From Bacteroidota bacterium (lineage in GTDB: Bacteria > Bacteroidota > Rhodothermia > Rhodothermales > Bin80), in the NCBI GenBank assembly GCA_026702635.1, contig JAPPBZ010000117.1, positions 1-11,315 of the forward strand: 11,315 nt of DNA. Reading direction: 5' to 3'. Of this stretch, positions 1 to 6,831 are shown piece by piece. Position 1 is the first letter of the stretch. Every line of letters begins with the position of its first letter. Position numbers and translations under genes: made by a program. A model generated the notes under the pieces. The model saw nothing but the letters and a program-made list of their open reading frames with translations. It did not search any database and was not told the DNA's origin.

Positions 1-2
1 CG

Positions 3-671
3 CCTCGGCGAACCGCCGGGCATCGGCCAGGTTGGCCGTCGCCGTCTCCATCCATCCTGATCCAGACTCCCTATGAGAAGGGAGATCGCGAGACCTACCT
101 CGAAGACAAACTGGAACGCTGGATCGAAGCAAGCCGGGACCCCGAAGGCTATGTGAACCAGATTCCTGACTCGCTGAAATTTTTGACTACACACGGTCGC
201 ACCGTATTTGGCGACGGTGGAATTACTCCCGACCATTTGGTGTTCGCGGACTCCTTAAGACCTCGCATCCTTCAGGCTCTCTATGGCGGCGGCCTCTTTG
301 AAACCTTCCGTCTCTGGTTTGAAGCCAATGAGCAAGCCCTGCGAACCACTTGGGAAGATCAACCGGAAACATTCGTTCGTGATTTTTCTTTTTCGCCTGC
401 TCAATGGCACGCATTATGGGCTGCTGGCGAAAACGCCCAAGTCCCCGTCACCTTTGTTCCGACGGATCCTTCGGCCGAGGGATTGCAATTCACCCATGAT
501 GCACTAGAGGAAAATGAGGACGTCTTGAAACTTTATTTCAAGGCACTTCTTGGTCGCCAATTGTATGGTTCCCGTATTGCCGTCCCCCTTTTTAATGCGA
601 TCGACGAGGTCTTTCAGCAGAGTCTGTTGTTGTGGCCAGAGGCCCAGGAGTTGGTTCTCTTTAGCCGATAA
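3..671 (+). CDS. S41 family (C-terminal-processing) peptidase, C-terminal fragment
   Basis: This is the 3' end of a gene that starts left of the window. The frame is open from base 3. From about base 54 it reads as a typical S41 tail: LIQTPYEKGDRETYLEDK, then IPDSLKF, then GRTVFGDGGITPD (about bases 198-236), which closely matches the GRTVxGGGGITPD signature of CtpA/Prc/Tsp-like peptidases in Bacteroidota. These are periplasmic or envelope serine proteases with a Ser-Lys dyad and a PDZ domain; both lie upstream and are not visible. The roughly 145 residues after the signature are the helical C-terminal domain, rich in aromatic residues. Upstream of base ~54 the frame does not read as S41 sequence, while frame 2 resembles the expected RLTVA strand, so an indel near bases 40-56 is likely. 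The TAA stop at 669-671 overlaps the 3' end of convergent moeA by 11 bases. Family confidence is high; the integrity of the first 55 bases is doubtful. Confidence 0.8.
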   Translation, partial: PRRTAGHRPGWPSPSPSILIQTPYEKGDRETYLEDKLERWIEASRDPEGYVNQIPDSLKFLTTHGRTVFGDGGITPDHLVFADSLRPRILQALYGGGLFETFRLWFEANEQALRTTWEDQPETFVRDFSFSPAQWHALWAAGENAQVPVTFVPTDPSAEGLQFTHDALEENEDVLKLYFKALLGRQLYGSRIAVPLFNAIDEVFQQSLLLWPEAQELVLFSR

Positions 672-1875
672 CTGCCCATGGCAGGGGGGTAATGATCACT
701 TCTTCTCCCTCGGAGGGATCGATCGCCTCTTCCTCAAGATGAATGAGACAGTTGGCGTGCTGCAGCGAAGAATAAAGATTTGAAGCCTGCGGACCCGTCG
801 TGTGCACTATCAACTGTCCACTTTCCCGCCACTTGGCTTTCCCACGCACAAAATGATATAATCCAGCTTTCTTGCGCACGGAAGATCCCAATTTTGCTTT
901 CATCCGGGGTGGATGAATCTCCACAGCACCCATCATTGTGAGAAGAGTCGGTCGCACGTACTGCTGAAAGCAGATTGCTGACGAAACCGGATTGCCGGGT
1001 AACCCAAAAACCAGCTGGGATCCAAGCACTCCAAACAGCATGGGACCTCCAGGCCGCTGACGGACCCGCCAAAAACGCTTCTCAAATTCCATTCTCTCAA
1101 GGACTTCCTGGACAAAGTCATACTTGCCTACCGACACTCCTCCGCTTATGACCATCACATCTGCATCCATTCCCCGCCTTATTTGGTCCGCAAGGTCGTC
1201 TCTATTGTCCCGGGCAACTTCCGAATCTGGAACTATTGCGCCAGCCTCGAGAACTTGGGCAAACAGCCCCGGGCCATTGGCATCGTAAATTCGGGCAGGA
1301 GGCAGGGGGCTTGTCATGTCAAGATGCAATTCATTCCCCGTCACGATGACCGCCACGCTCGGAGATTTTCCCACCTTTATCTTGTCATATCCTGCCGCTG
1401 CAATCATACCGATGACTGGTGGTGTAATCCGCGTGCCACTTTTCACCACGGTTGTTCCCTGTGAAGCGTCCTTCGCTGCCCTCCGTATGTAGGTTCCTCG
1501 CTCCGGTTTACGACGGATGCGCACGGTTTCCTGATTGATTTCAGTGGTCCATTCAAGTGGAACCACTGCATCCGCACCAAGAGGAATCTGCGCCCCGGTC
1601 ATGATGCGGATGCATGCTCCCGGTTTCACCTCAATGTTCGGGGCCTCTCCCGCGGCAAGTTCTCCCTCAAGGTGGAGGTCTGTCGGCAATTGTGTCAGAT
1701 CATCCGCGCGGACCGCAAACCCATCCATTGCGGAATTATCGAACGGCGGAATCGCCTCCTGTGCAACAATATCCTCACGGAGCACCCGCCCAAATGCCTC
1801 ACGCAGGGATAACTTCTCCGTCGGCATCACGGAGATTTCCGAGTGTATCTTTTGAAAGGCTTCTTTAGGTGTCAT
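661..1875 (-). CDS. moeA: Molybdopterin molybdotransferase MoeA
   Basis: MoeA inserts molybdate into adenylylated molybdopterin, the last common step of molybdenum cofactor synthesis, in the cytoplasm. The protein is about 404 residues, normal for the family. The N-terminal domain carries PPFDNSAMDGFAVRADD and the acidic, glycine-rich PGACIRIMTGAQIPLGAD segment. The central MoCF-binding domain has VIVTGNEL and SGGVSVGKYDFV. LPGNPVSSAICFQ leads into the small C-terminal beta domain. The start is placed at the ATG at 1873-1875 (MTPKEAF), which fits the family's short N-terminus; an in-frame GTG at 1894-1896 would add seven residues. Neither has a clear Shine-Dalgarno sequence. No other cofactor gene lies in the window. 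The gene runs tail to tail with the S41 peptidase, with overlapping stops, so there is no room for a separate terminator. Confidence 0.95.
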   Translation of the reverse strand: MTPKEAFQKIHSEISVMPTEKLSLREAFGRVLREDIVAQEAIPPFDNSAMDGFAVRADDLTQLPTDLHLEGELAAGEAPNIEVKPGACIRIMTGAQIPLGADAVVPLEWTTEINQETVRIRRKPERGTYIRRAAKDASQGTTVVKSGTRITPPVIGMIAAAGYDKIKVGKSPSVAVIVTGNELHLDMTSPLPPARIYDANGPGLFAQVLEAGAIVPDSEVARDNRDDLADQIRRGMDADVMVISGGVSVGKYDFVQEVLERMEFEKRFWRVRQRPGGPMLFGVLGSQLVFGLPGNPVSSAICFQQYVRPTLLTMMGAVEIHPPRMKAKLGSSVRKKAGLYHFVRGKAKWRESGQLIVHTTGPQASNLYSSLQHANCLIHLEEEAIDPSEGEEVIITPLPWAVIG

Positions 1876-2569
1876 TCTAATTCGTAGAGCATTCACGCTA
1901 TTCGATACGAACTATCGTTACACTAAATTACGCCTTTACTTGGCAAAGATCGCCTCCCACAACTAATAGCCTGTGTCCGGTCTAAGAATCCTCGCGTCCT
2001 TGATAGGTTGAGAATCTTTACCATTCTAGTTGCCCATCAACTCCCCATTATTGAAACCCGGCTGTAGTTTCTTGTCACTGCAGTATAACAGGTGTGATCC
2101 ACTATTTAGGCCGGTAGTCCGTGGATAACATGTGAGCTCTCGAGACTATGTTACGAGCCCCCCATCTCAAATGCCCGATTTTGTGAAATTGTAGGCAGTA
2201 ACACACATGATCCTAACAAGGCCTCTTGACTCTCTCAACTACCCCACCGCCCATGAATCACCTTCACAGTACGTCTTATGCCGAAACAGACAATGGTTTC
2301 CCGCTGCTATCAACAATTCCACAGTACCAACAATAAATAAGGGGATTTTTACTAAAAACCTTGTTAATATCAATTCCCCGCTTCTGTGAATAACGATCCT
2401 TCGCCTTGGGATGATGTATCTTCCCCAAATAATTCGTGTGGATGTCTGAGGACTATTCGCTATACCTTTGCAGAAGATCAGTTGGATCCTGAGCGGCAGT
2501 TATATGCTACAAGGGGGAAGTACATTTAATGGGCCTAAGACTTAGTCCTTTGGCACGATCAAAGATCCA
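1876..2569. other. Long intergenic region between divergent moeA and nusB
   Basis: About 690 bases hold no credible gene; the longest reading frame (2207-2389) has no recognisable family and low-complexity composition. Visible structure is modest. TAACAT at 2126-2131 mirrors ATGTTA at 2148-2153. An AT-rich block at about 2325-2375 is bracketed by GGGGA (2341-2345) and TCCCC (2375-2379). There is a DnaA-box-like TGTGAATAA at 2385-2393 and a one-mismatch CGTGGATAA at 2120-2128. A Bacteroidota-like -7 element lies at 2463-2470. None of the hallmark sequences of tmRNA, RNase P RNA or SRP RNA was recognised. The region must contain the promoters of both flanking genes; anything more is unproven. 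Confidence 0.5.
2463..2470 (+). promoter_or_regulatory. Possible Bacteroidota-type -7 promoter element for nusB
   Basis: TACCTTTG matches the TAnnTTTG -7 consensus described for Bacteroidota housekeeping promoters, about 100 bases before the nusB ATG. The companion -33 TTG element is not clear at the expected distance (a TGTG is at 2437-2440), so this is a weak call. Confidence 0.3.
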
Positions 2570-3067
2570 ATGACAATACCACCTCGTCGCCGTGCCCGCT
2601 ACGCGACTCTGCAGGCACTCTATGCGCATATGCTCAGTGGCGATTCTCAGACACATGTGTATGAGACGACTCTTTTGCCAAGACTGCCAAGACAGGATGG
2701 GGCAACGGAAATGGGGATCCGGTTGTTCGAAACTGTGATTTCCAACCAGGATCAACTGGATCAGATTATTTCGGAAAATGCCAGGAACTGGGATTTAGGC
2801 CGCATACTCAGGATTGACCTGATTATTCTTCGTATGGCGGTTTGTGAGTTTTTGCACTTTGACCGGATTCCACCTAAGGCAACGATGAATGAGGCAATTG
2901 AGTTGGCGAAGATTTTTAGCACAGAGGAGAGTAAGGACTTTGTGAACGGAGTCTTGGATACGATTGCGTTCAGATTGAGAAAGGAGGGGAGACTGATAAA
3001 AAGTGAGGGAGGTCGTCAAGGATGGGAAGAAATGGTCCGCCGACAAGACACTCAGCACTCAAGTTAG
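2570..3067 (+). CDS. nusB: Transcription antitermination factor NusB
   Basis: NusB binds boxA RNA together with S10 (NusE) and supports antitermination on rRNA operons. The 165-residue all-helical protein starts with the basic RRRARYATLQALYAHMLSGD segment, the usual first helix with its RNA-binding arginines. It continues with the family core: NARNWDLGRILRIDLIILRMAVCEF at about residues 80-105, then PPKATMNEAIELAKIFSTEE and FVNGVLDTI. The last ~25 residues (after residue 140) are a charged tail slightly longer than in E. coli NusB (139 aa). The ATG at 2570 is the only sensible start; no Shine-Dalgarno sequence precedes it. The gene appears to be monocistronic, because the next gene is on the opposite strand. 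Confidence 0.95.
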   Translation: MTIPPRRRARYATLQALYAHMLSGDSQTHVYETTLLPRLPRQDGATEMGIRLFETVISNQDQLDQIISENARNWDLGRILRIDLIILRMAVCEFLHFDRIPPKATMNEAIELAKIFSTEESKDFVNGVLDTIAFRLRKEGRLIKSEGGRQGWEEMVRRQDTQHSS

Positions 3068-3132
3068 TTCTTGAGACAACTTTGTTCTGCTTTGTGAAGA
3101 GATCTGTAAGTGTCGTTGAATTAGTTCGAGCT

Positions 3133-3150
3133 CACTACAGGGACATAGTG
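3133..3150. terminator. Weak hairpin between convergent nusB and exported-protein gene
   Basis: CACTA (3133-3137) and TAGTG (3146-3150) form a 5-bp stem with an 8-base loop in the 98-base gap between two converging genes, where a bidirectional terminator would be expected. There is no T-tract on either side and the stem is short, so a terminator role is only a guess from position. Confidence 0.2.
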
Positions 3151-3165
3151 TCTGCAGGGATAGCT

Positions 3166-3654
3166 TCAGTCAAGAGGAATCCAAAGTCCTATGCGCAGAG
3201 AGGGACGCTGTGACCCGATTTCAATGAAAGCGGTTTGTTGTCCAACTGGTCGGGTATATCGAAGAAAAGGATCCAGGAAGAGACTGAATTGACGATTTTT
3301 TTCCGCGCGGGTTTGTTCGTGCAGGAATGTTAGCGCAGGGCCGAATCGGACCCCTAGGTATAGATCATAGGAGTAGTTTGCCTGACCAATCACACGAAGA
3401 ATCCCTAAAGGCCTCAGGGCGGCCCCAACACCTGCAGAGACATATACGGGAGTTCTTTCTTTCCAAAGCTCGGTATCGACCGAAGCGAGAACCTCAAGCG
3501 AGTAGATACTGCGGGCCTGAATATGCACAAACTGCATGCCGGCCCCTGGCCAACCTCCTAGTCCAGCTTGTATATGGGACGACTGGGCAAGTGCCATAAA
3601 CCCGTTTAAGGTCAGGAGAATGAGCACACAGGTTGTTTGGAATAGTTTTACCAC
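3166..3654 (-). CDS. Exported beta-rich hypothetical protein (possible small outer-membrane protein)
   Basis: I do not recognise a named family. The 162-residue product begins with a clear Sec signal peptide: MVKLFQ, then the hydrophobic stretch CVLILLTLNGFMALA, with a likely signal peptidase I cut after ALA (residues 21-23) before QSSH. The mature part (~139 residues) alternates hydrophobic and polar residues and is rich in Gly, Tyr, Phe and Arg. It has several strand-like segments, such as YVSAGVGAAL, YDLYLGVRFGPALTF and a terminal SLRIGLWIPLD. This pattern suits a small beta-barrel or a periplasmic beta-sandwich; the C-terminus lacks the classic terminal Phe or Trp. The start is GTG (3652-3654), the only start in frame. 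The gene is divergent from ychF and convergent with nusB, so it stands alone. No catalytic motif is visible. Confidence 0.7.
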   Translation of the reverse strand: MVKLFQTTCVLILLTLNGFMALAQSSHIQAGLGGWPGAGMQFVHIQARSIYSLEVLASVDTELWKERTPVYVSAGVGAALRPLGILRVIGQANYSYDLYLGVRFGPALTFLHEQTRAEKNRQFSLFLDPFLRYTRPVGQQTAFIEIGSQRPSLRIGLWIPLD

Positions 3655-3724
3655 TTGATCGGCATGTGCAGCGAAAACATTGTTTACACATCAGAGGCAA
3701 TGGGCGTTCATTCTGTGTCAAATA

Positions 3725-3740
3725 GGTCAGCGTATTGACC
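3725..3740. promoter_or_regulatory. Dyad GGTCA-N6-TGACC upstream of the exported-protein gene
   Basis: A perfect 5-bp inverted repeat with a 6-base spacer lies about 70 bases upstream of the GTG start at 3654, within the 274-base divergent spacer shared with ychF. The size and spacing fit an operator for a dimeric regulator, but no regulator gene is nearby and a chance dyad cannot be excluded. Confidence 0.25.
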
Positions 3741-3879
3741 AAGCAGTAAACAAGACCTGACAATGAGCCTCGCTGCCCGGCGAACGTATAAGAGGTTGGA
3801 ACGCCAAGAGCAACAAAGAGAGCGCCGTAGACAAGCGCACAACTCTGAGCATATCATCTCTGCAAAACCGGTCGCTCAT

Positions 3880-3894
3880 TTGATCGGAGATCAA
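3880..3894. promoter_or_regulatory. Dyad TTGATC-GGA-GATCAA upstream of ychF
   Basis: A perfect 6-bp inverted repeat with a 3-base centre ends 34 bases before the ychF ATG, a position suited to an operator or a 5'-UTR hairpin. There is no following T-run, so it is not a terminator. The rest of the 3655-3928 spacer has no supportable gene. Confidence 0.3.
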
Positions 3895-3928
3895 CCGCAT
3901 CCCAGCCAAAATTTGATAGTCCCGGGCA

Positions 3929-5026
3929 ATGTCTCTCAATTGTGGTATCGTTGGATTACCCAATATTGGGAAATCCACTCTGTTTAATGCGCTGAGCGGG
4001 GTTGGCGCAGTCGCAGCAAATTATCCGTTCTGCACGATAGATCCCAATCGAGGAATTGTGCCCGTGCCGGATGAACGACTGGAGCAACTGGCTGCCATTT
4101 CCCCGCCCGAACGAGTTGTCCCAACCACGATAGAGTTTGTAGATATTGCGGGACTCGTCGCTGGCGCATCCCGCGGCGAAGGACTGGGGAATGCATTTCT
4201 GGGGCATATTCGACAGGTAGATGCGCTGATACATGTTGTGCGTTGTTTCGATGCTTCCGGGATCTCCCATGTTGCCGGGAACGTAGATCCGGAGCGTGAC
4301 ATTGAGATTGTGAACACGGAGCTCTTATTGAAAGATTTGGATACGGTGGAGCGCTTCGCTGAAAAGTGGGAAAAGGCGGCGAAGGGAGGAGAGGCAGATG
4401 CGGTTGCAAAGGCTGCGTTCGCAAAACGCCTCATTACTCATCTGTCGCAGGGCAGCCCTGCACGGCTCTTAAAAAATCTCTCCCAAAAAGAGCAGCACTA
4501 TATTGGGGGATTATTCCTCTTAACCAGTAGGCCGGTTCTTTACATTGCGAATGTGGGAGAGGCGGATTTGCCTCAGGGCAATGGCTGGGCCGAACAAGTT
4601 CGGAGAGTTGCCGCCATAGAGCGGGCAGAATGCCTGATCCTGAGCGCAGAGTTCGAGGCGCAGTTGTCAGACCTGGAGAAGGAAGAAAAAGCCGTTTTCC
4701 TGGCAGGTGAAGGGCTGCAGGCAGATGGGCTGCAACGCTTAATCCAGAGGGCATATAAATTATTGGACCTTATTACATTCTTTACACATGGACCAAAGGA
4801 AACACGAGCGTGGACCGTCAAAAACGGAACACGTGCTCCACAGGCAGGAGGACAAATCCATAGCGACTTTGAACGCGGATTCATCCGCGCAGAGACCGTG
4901 CGGGTCGAAGACTTGGTTCGCGTAGGCTCCGAGGCCGCCGCGCGCGCGTCGGGGATTATGCGGTCCGAAGGCAAGGAGTACGTCGTACAAGATGGAGATG
5001 TGATTCTTTTTCGATTCAATGTATAG
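3929..5026 (+). CDS. ychF: Redox-regulated ATPase YchF (Obg-family, Ola1 type)
   Basis: YchF is a universally conserved Obg-family P-loop NTPase that prefers ATP and associates with ribosomes; it is linked to translation and oxidative-stress responses. The 365 residues match the usual ~363. The G1 P-loop GLPNIGKST is at residues 9-17. The G3 region DIAGLVAGASRGEGLGN is at about 72-88. The G4 motif is the family's altered NxxE (NVGE, 208-211) rather than NKxD, the basis of ATP preference. A charged helical coiled-coil insertion (about 130-200) is followed by the C-terminal TGS domain (about 280-363), with THGPKETRAWTV and IHSDFERGFIRAE. The ATG start gives the canonical MSLNCGIVGLPNIGKST opening. 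It is probably transcribed alone or with the permease 77 bases downstream. Confidence 0.97.
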   Translation: MSLNCGIVGLPNIGKSTLFNALSGVGAVAANYPFCTIDPNRGIVPVPDERLEQLAAISPPERVVPTTIEFVDIAGLVAGASRGEGLGNAFLGHIRQVDALIHVVRCFDASGISHVAGNVDPERDIEIVNTELLLKDLDTVERFAEKWEKAAKGGEADAVAKAAFAKRLITHLSQGSPARLLKNLSQKEQHYIGGLFLLTSRPVLYIANVGEADLPQGNGWAEQVRRVAAIERAECLILSAEFEAQLSDLEKEEKAVFLAGEGLQADGLQRLIQRAYKLLDLITFFTHGPKETRAWTVKNGTRAPQAGGQIHSDFERGFIRAETVRVEDLVRVGSEAAARASGIMRSEGKEYVVQDGDVILFRFNV

Positions 5027-5103
5027 CCTATCCCGAATCAGAAGCAAGCCCACAGGTCTGGCCCGAGGCGTATGACCACAGCAAGGAAACTCAAATCCCA
5101 GGG

Positions 5104-6333
5104 ATGAATTATCGACTGTTTATTGCACGACGGTACTTGCACAGCCGGCAGCGAATCCCGCTGGTTACGATTATTTCGGGGATTTCTATGGCCGGTGTGG
5201 CCGTCGGCGTCGCTGCGCTGATCGTGGTTTTGTCTGTCATGAACGGGTTTTATGATGTGGTGAGAGACCTGCTCGTTTCCATGGACCCACATGTCCGCAT
5301 CGTCGCGGAGCCTGGAGGCGGGTTGCCGCAGGAAGAAGCAAACAGGATCGCCGAACAAGCCAAGCAGATTCCGCAGGTTCTAAGCGCGGAGCCCTACGTT
5401 GAAGGGAAAGCCCTCCTGGTAACTGTCTCACAGTCGGAAGTCAACCGCGTCGTGGTCCTGCGAGGTGTGGCGGATAATGCCGTGGGAGCAGGACTCGTAG
5501 CCGGGGAGTTTGACACCAGCGAACAGGGAATGGTGATGGGATTCAGCCTGGGGCAGCGCCTGGGGCTGTCTCCAGGCTCTGAGAACAGCCGGGCAATGCT
5601 GTTTTCTGCACAAGGGCTGGGGCAAATGCTCACACGCGTCTTCTCTCCGCCAGCGGTACAAGAATTTGAGGTAAGGGGGTTATATAAACTTGAAGAGACC
5701 TACGACAACACGCATGTATTTATTGGAATCAATGAGGCACAGGATATTTTTCATCTGGAAGGTGCCGTTACCGGGATCGAATTGCGACTCACCGACCTGG
5801 AGCAGGCACAGCAAGTGAAGCAAGCACTCGAAGCCGCCAACCCCAGCGGGCTAAGGGTTCAAACCTGGTACGATCTTCAGCGCTCTCTCTATGATGTTAT
5901 GCAGCTGGAAAAATGGGGGGCATCCATCATACTGGTTCTCATCTGCGTGGTCGCAGCGTTCAGTATTGTAGGGTCGCTCACCATGGTTGTTGTGGAAAAG
6001 AAACAGGACATTGGCGTTCTGCAGGCGATGGGGGCCACTTCTCGGGATATTCGGCAACTATTCCTCGTGCAGGGCGGGATGATCGGGCTGATTGGTGCAG
6101 GAACCGGGTTCGTGGTGGGGCTCGGGATTTTGCTCCTCCAGAAATATTTTCAACTTGTCCCCCTCTTGGGGGCAGAGTCCTTTGTAATCGAAGCCTACCC
6201 GGTTTCAATCCAGATCCTGGACTTGGTTCTCATCTTGGGGGTTTCGTTTGGTTTGTGCTTGATCGCCGCGCTCTACCCGGCGTGGCGTGCAGCACGGAGT
6301 GAGCCGAGCCGAGCCGTTACCCGAGGTCACTGA
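5104..6333 (+). CDS. LolC/LolE-type ABC transporter permease (FtsX/MacB superfamily)
   Basis: This is an inner-membrane permease of the lipoprotein-releasing type, which pairs with a LolD-like ATPase to move lipoproteins from the inner membrane to LolA or its equivalent. The opening MNYRLFIARRYLHSR is typical of LolC/LolE, with one membrane segment at about residues 21-47. A large periplasmic domain (about 48-270) follows, then three membrane segments at about 273-297, 320-346 and 371-391. Between TM2 and TM3 lies the cytoplasmic coupling segment KKQDIGVLQAMGAT, the family hallmark that contacts the ATPase. The length of 409 is normal. No lolD ATPase gene is in the window; single LolC/E-like permeases with the ATPase elsewhere are common in Bacteroidota. 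An 11-codon reading frame (5072-5107) ends in a TGA that overlaps this ATG (ATGA), which might couple translation or be chance. Whether it acts as LolC, LolE or a fused LolF-like unit cannot be told. Confidence 0.88.
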   Translation: MNYRLFIARRYLHSRQRIPLVTIISGISMAGVAVGVAALIVVLSVMNGFYDVVRDLLVSMDPHVRIVAEPGGGLPQEEANRIAEQAKQIPQVLSAEPYVEGKALLVTVSQSEVNRVVVLRGVADNAVGAGLVAGEFDTSEQGMVMGFSLGQRLGLSPGSENSRAMLFSAQGLGQMLTRVFSPPAVQEFEVRGLYKLEETYDNTHVFIGINEAQDIFHLEGAVTGIELRLTDLEQAQQVKQALEAANPSGLRVQTWYDLQRSLYDVMQLEKWGASIILVLICVVAAFSIVGSLTMVVVEKKQDIGVLQAMGATSRDIRQLFLVQGGMIGLIGAGTGFVVGLGILLLQKYFQLVPLLGAESFVIEAYPVSIQILDLVLILGVSFGLCLIAALYPAWRAARSEPSRAVTRGH

Positions 6334-6380
6334 TTTGGGAACCGTTTGGCAAAAGGATTCATATAAGCCGGTCGCCCAAA
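6334..6380 (+). promoter_or_regulatory. Candidate structured leader of the rpmB operon
   Basis: TTTGGG (6334-6339) pairs exactly with CCCAAA (6375-6380), and ACCG (6341-6344) pairs with CGGT (6369-6372), giving a 10-bp interrupted stem. It starts right after the permease stop and ends 21 bases before the rpmB ATG. No T-tract follows, so it is not a standard terminator. A -10-like TATAAG lies in the loop (6362-6367) without a well-spaced -35. It could be a ribosomal-protein autoregulatory leader; the role is inference. Confidence 0.3.
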
Positions 6381-6401
6381 ATAGGAAAGGGGTAAGAACC
6401 A

Positions 6402-6638
6402 ATGGCACGTAAGGATCAATTGAATGGCAAAGGGCCCATGTCGGGCAACCATGTCTCACATGCGCATAACAAGACGCGTCGTCGATTTGGAGTAAATCTG
6501 CAGACGAAGCGGTTTTATCTACCCGAACAAAAGCGGTGGGTGAAGCTGAGGGTTTCGGCGAATACGATCAAGACCATCAACAAGAAAGGAGTTGAAGCGG
6601 TATTGCGTGAGGCGCGGGCGCAAGGCATCTCGGTCTAA
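6402..6638 (+). CDS. rpmB: 50S ribosomal protein L28 (bL28)
   Basis: This is a component of the large ribosomal subunit. The 78 residues carry the family signature GKGPMSGNHVSHAHNKTRRRFGVNLQ at about residues 10-35, then QTKRFYLPEQKRWVKLRVSA and the closing TIKTINKKGVEAVL. The cysteine that usually sits near position 5 (as in the xCQITGK opening) is aspartate here (RKDQLNGK), and the protein has no cysteines, so this is a zinc-free form. A purine-rich run (AGGAAAGGGG, about 6383-6392) lies 9-18 bases before the ATG and may be a weak ribosome binding site. It leads a tight cluster with rpmG 17 bases downstream. Confidence 0.97.
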   Translation: MARKDQLNGKGPMSGNHVSHAHNKTRRRFGVNLQTKRFYLPEQKRWVKLRVSANTIKTINKKGVEAVLREARAQGISV

Positions 6639-6655
6639 ACAGATAAGGCTGTAAC

Positions 6656-6829
6656 ATGGCACGGAAAGGAAAAGACGTTAGACAAAAAATAATCCTTGAA
6701 TGTACGGAGGCTCCGGGTACAAGCCGGTATTCAACGGTCAAGAACCGGCGTAATACGACGGGTAGACTGGAGCTCAAAAAGTACAATTCGGCACTACGAA
6801 AGCACACACTGCATAGGGAGATCAAGTAA
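6656..6829 (+). CDS. rpmG: 50S ribosomal protein L33 (bL33)
   Basis: A 57-residue large-subunit protein, translated by hand: it opens MARKGKDVRQKIILECTEAPG and continues with SRYSTVKNRRNT, the family's TKNKRNT-like loop, then LELKKYNSALRKHTLHREIK. Only one cysteine (residue 16) is present, so it is the zinc-free (C-minus) form, in parallel with the cysteine-free L28 next door. The ATG at 6656 is 17 bases after the rpmB stop, and the TAA at 6827-6829 is 2 bases before the next ATG, a clear operon arrangement. The L28-L33 gene order is widespread in bacteria. Confidence 0.96.
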   Translation: MARKGKDVRQKIILECTEAPGTSRYSTVKNRRNTTGRLELKKYNSALRKHTLHREIK

Positions 6830-6831
6830 AG

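Noticed and set aside
2207..2389. 60-residue plus-strand reading frame in the moeA-nusB gap
   Set aside because: It has no recognisable family and low-complexity sequence (runs of Asn, Thr, Pro), with no ribosome binding site. It fits a chance open frame.
3022..3213. 63-residue frame after nusB
   Set aside because: It overlaps the nusB end and the exported-protein gene in another frame and has no family features.
3727..3978. Minus-strand frame with a hydrophobic stretch (STALSLLLLAFQPL) that might be a signal peptide
   Set aside because: It is antisense to the start of ychF, the stretch is followed by a short unremarkable tail, and no continuation in another frame was found.
3763..3987. 74-residue plus-strand frame overlapping the ychF start
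   Set aside because: It runs out of frame into ychF, is very rich in Arg and Gln, and has no family resemblance.
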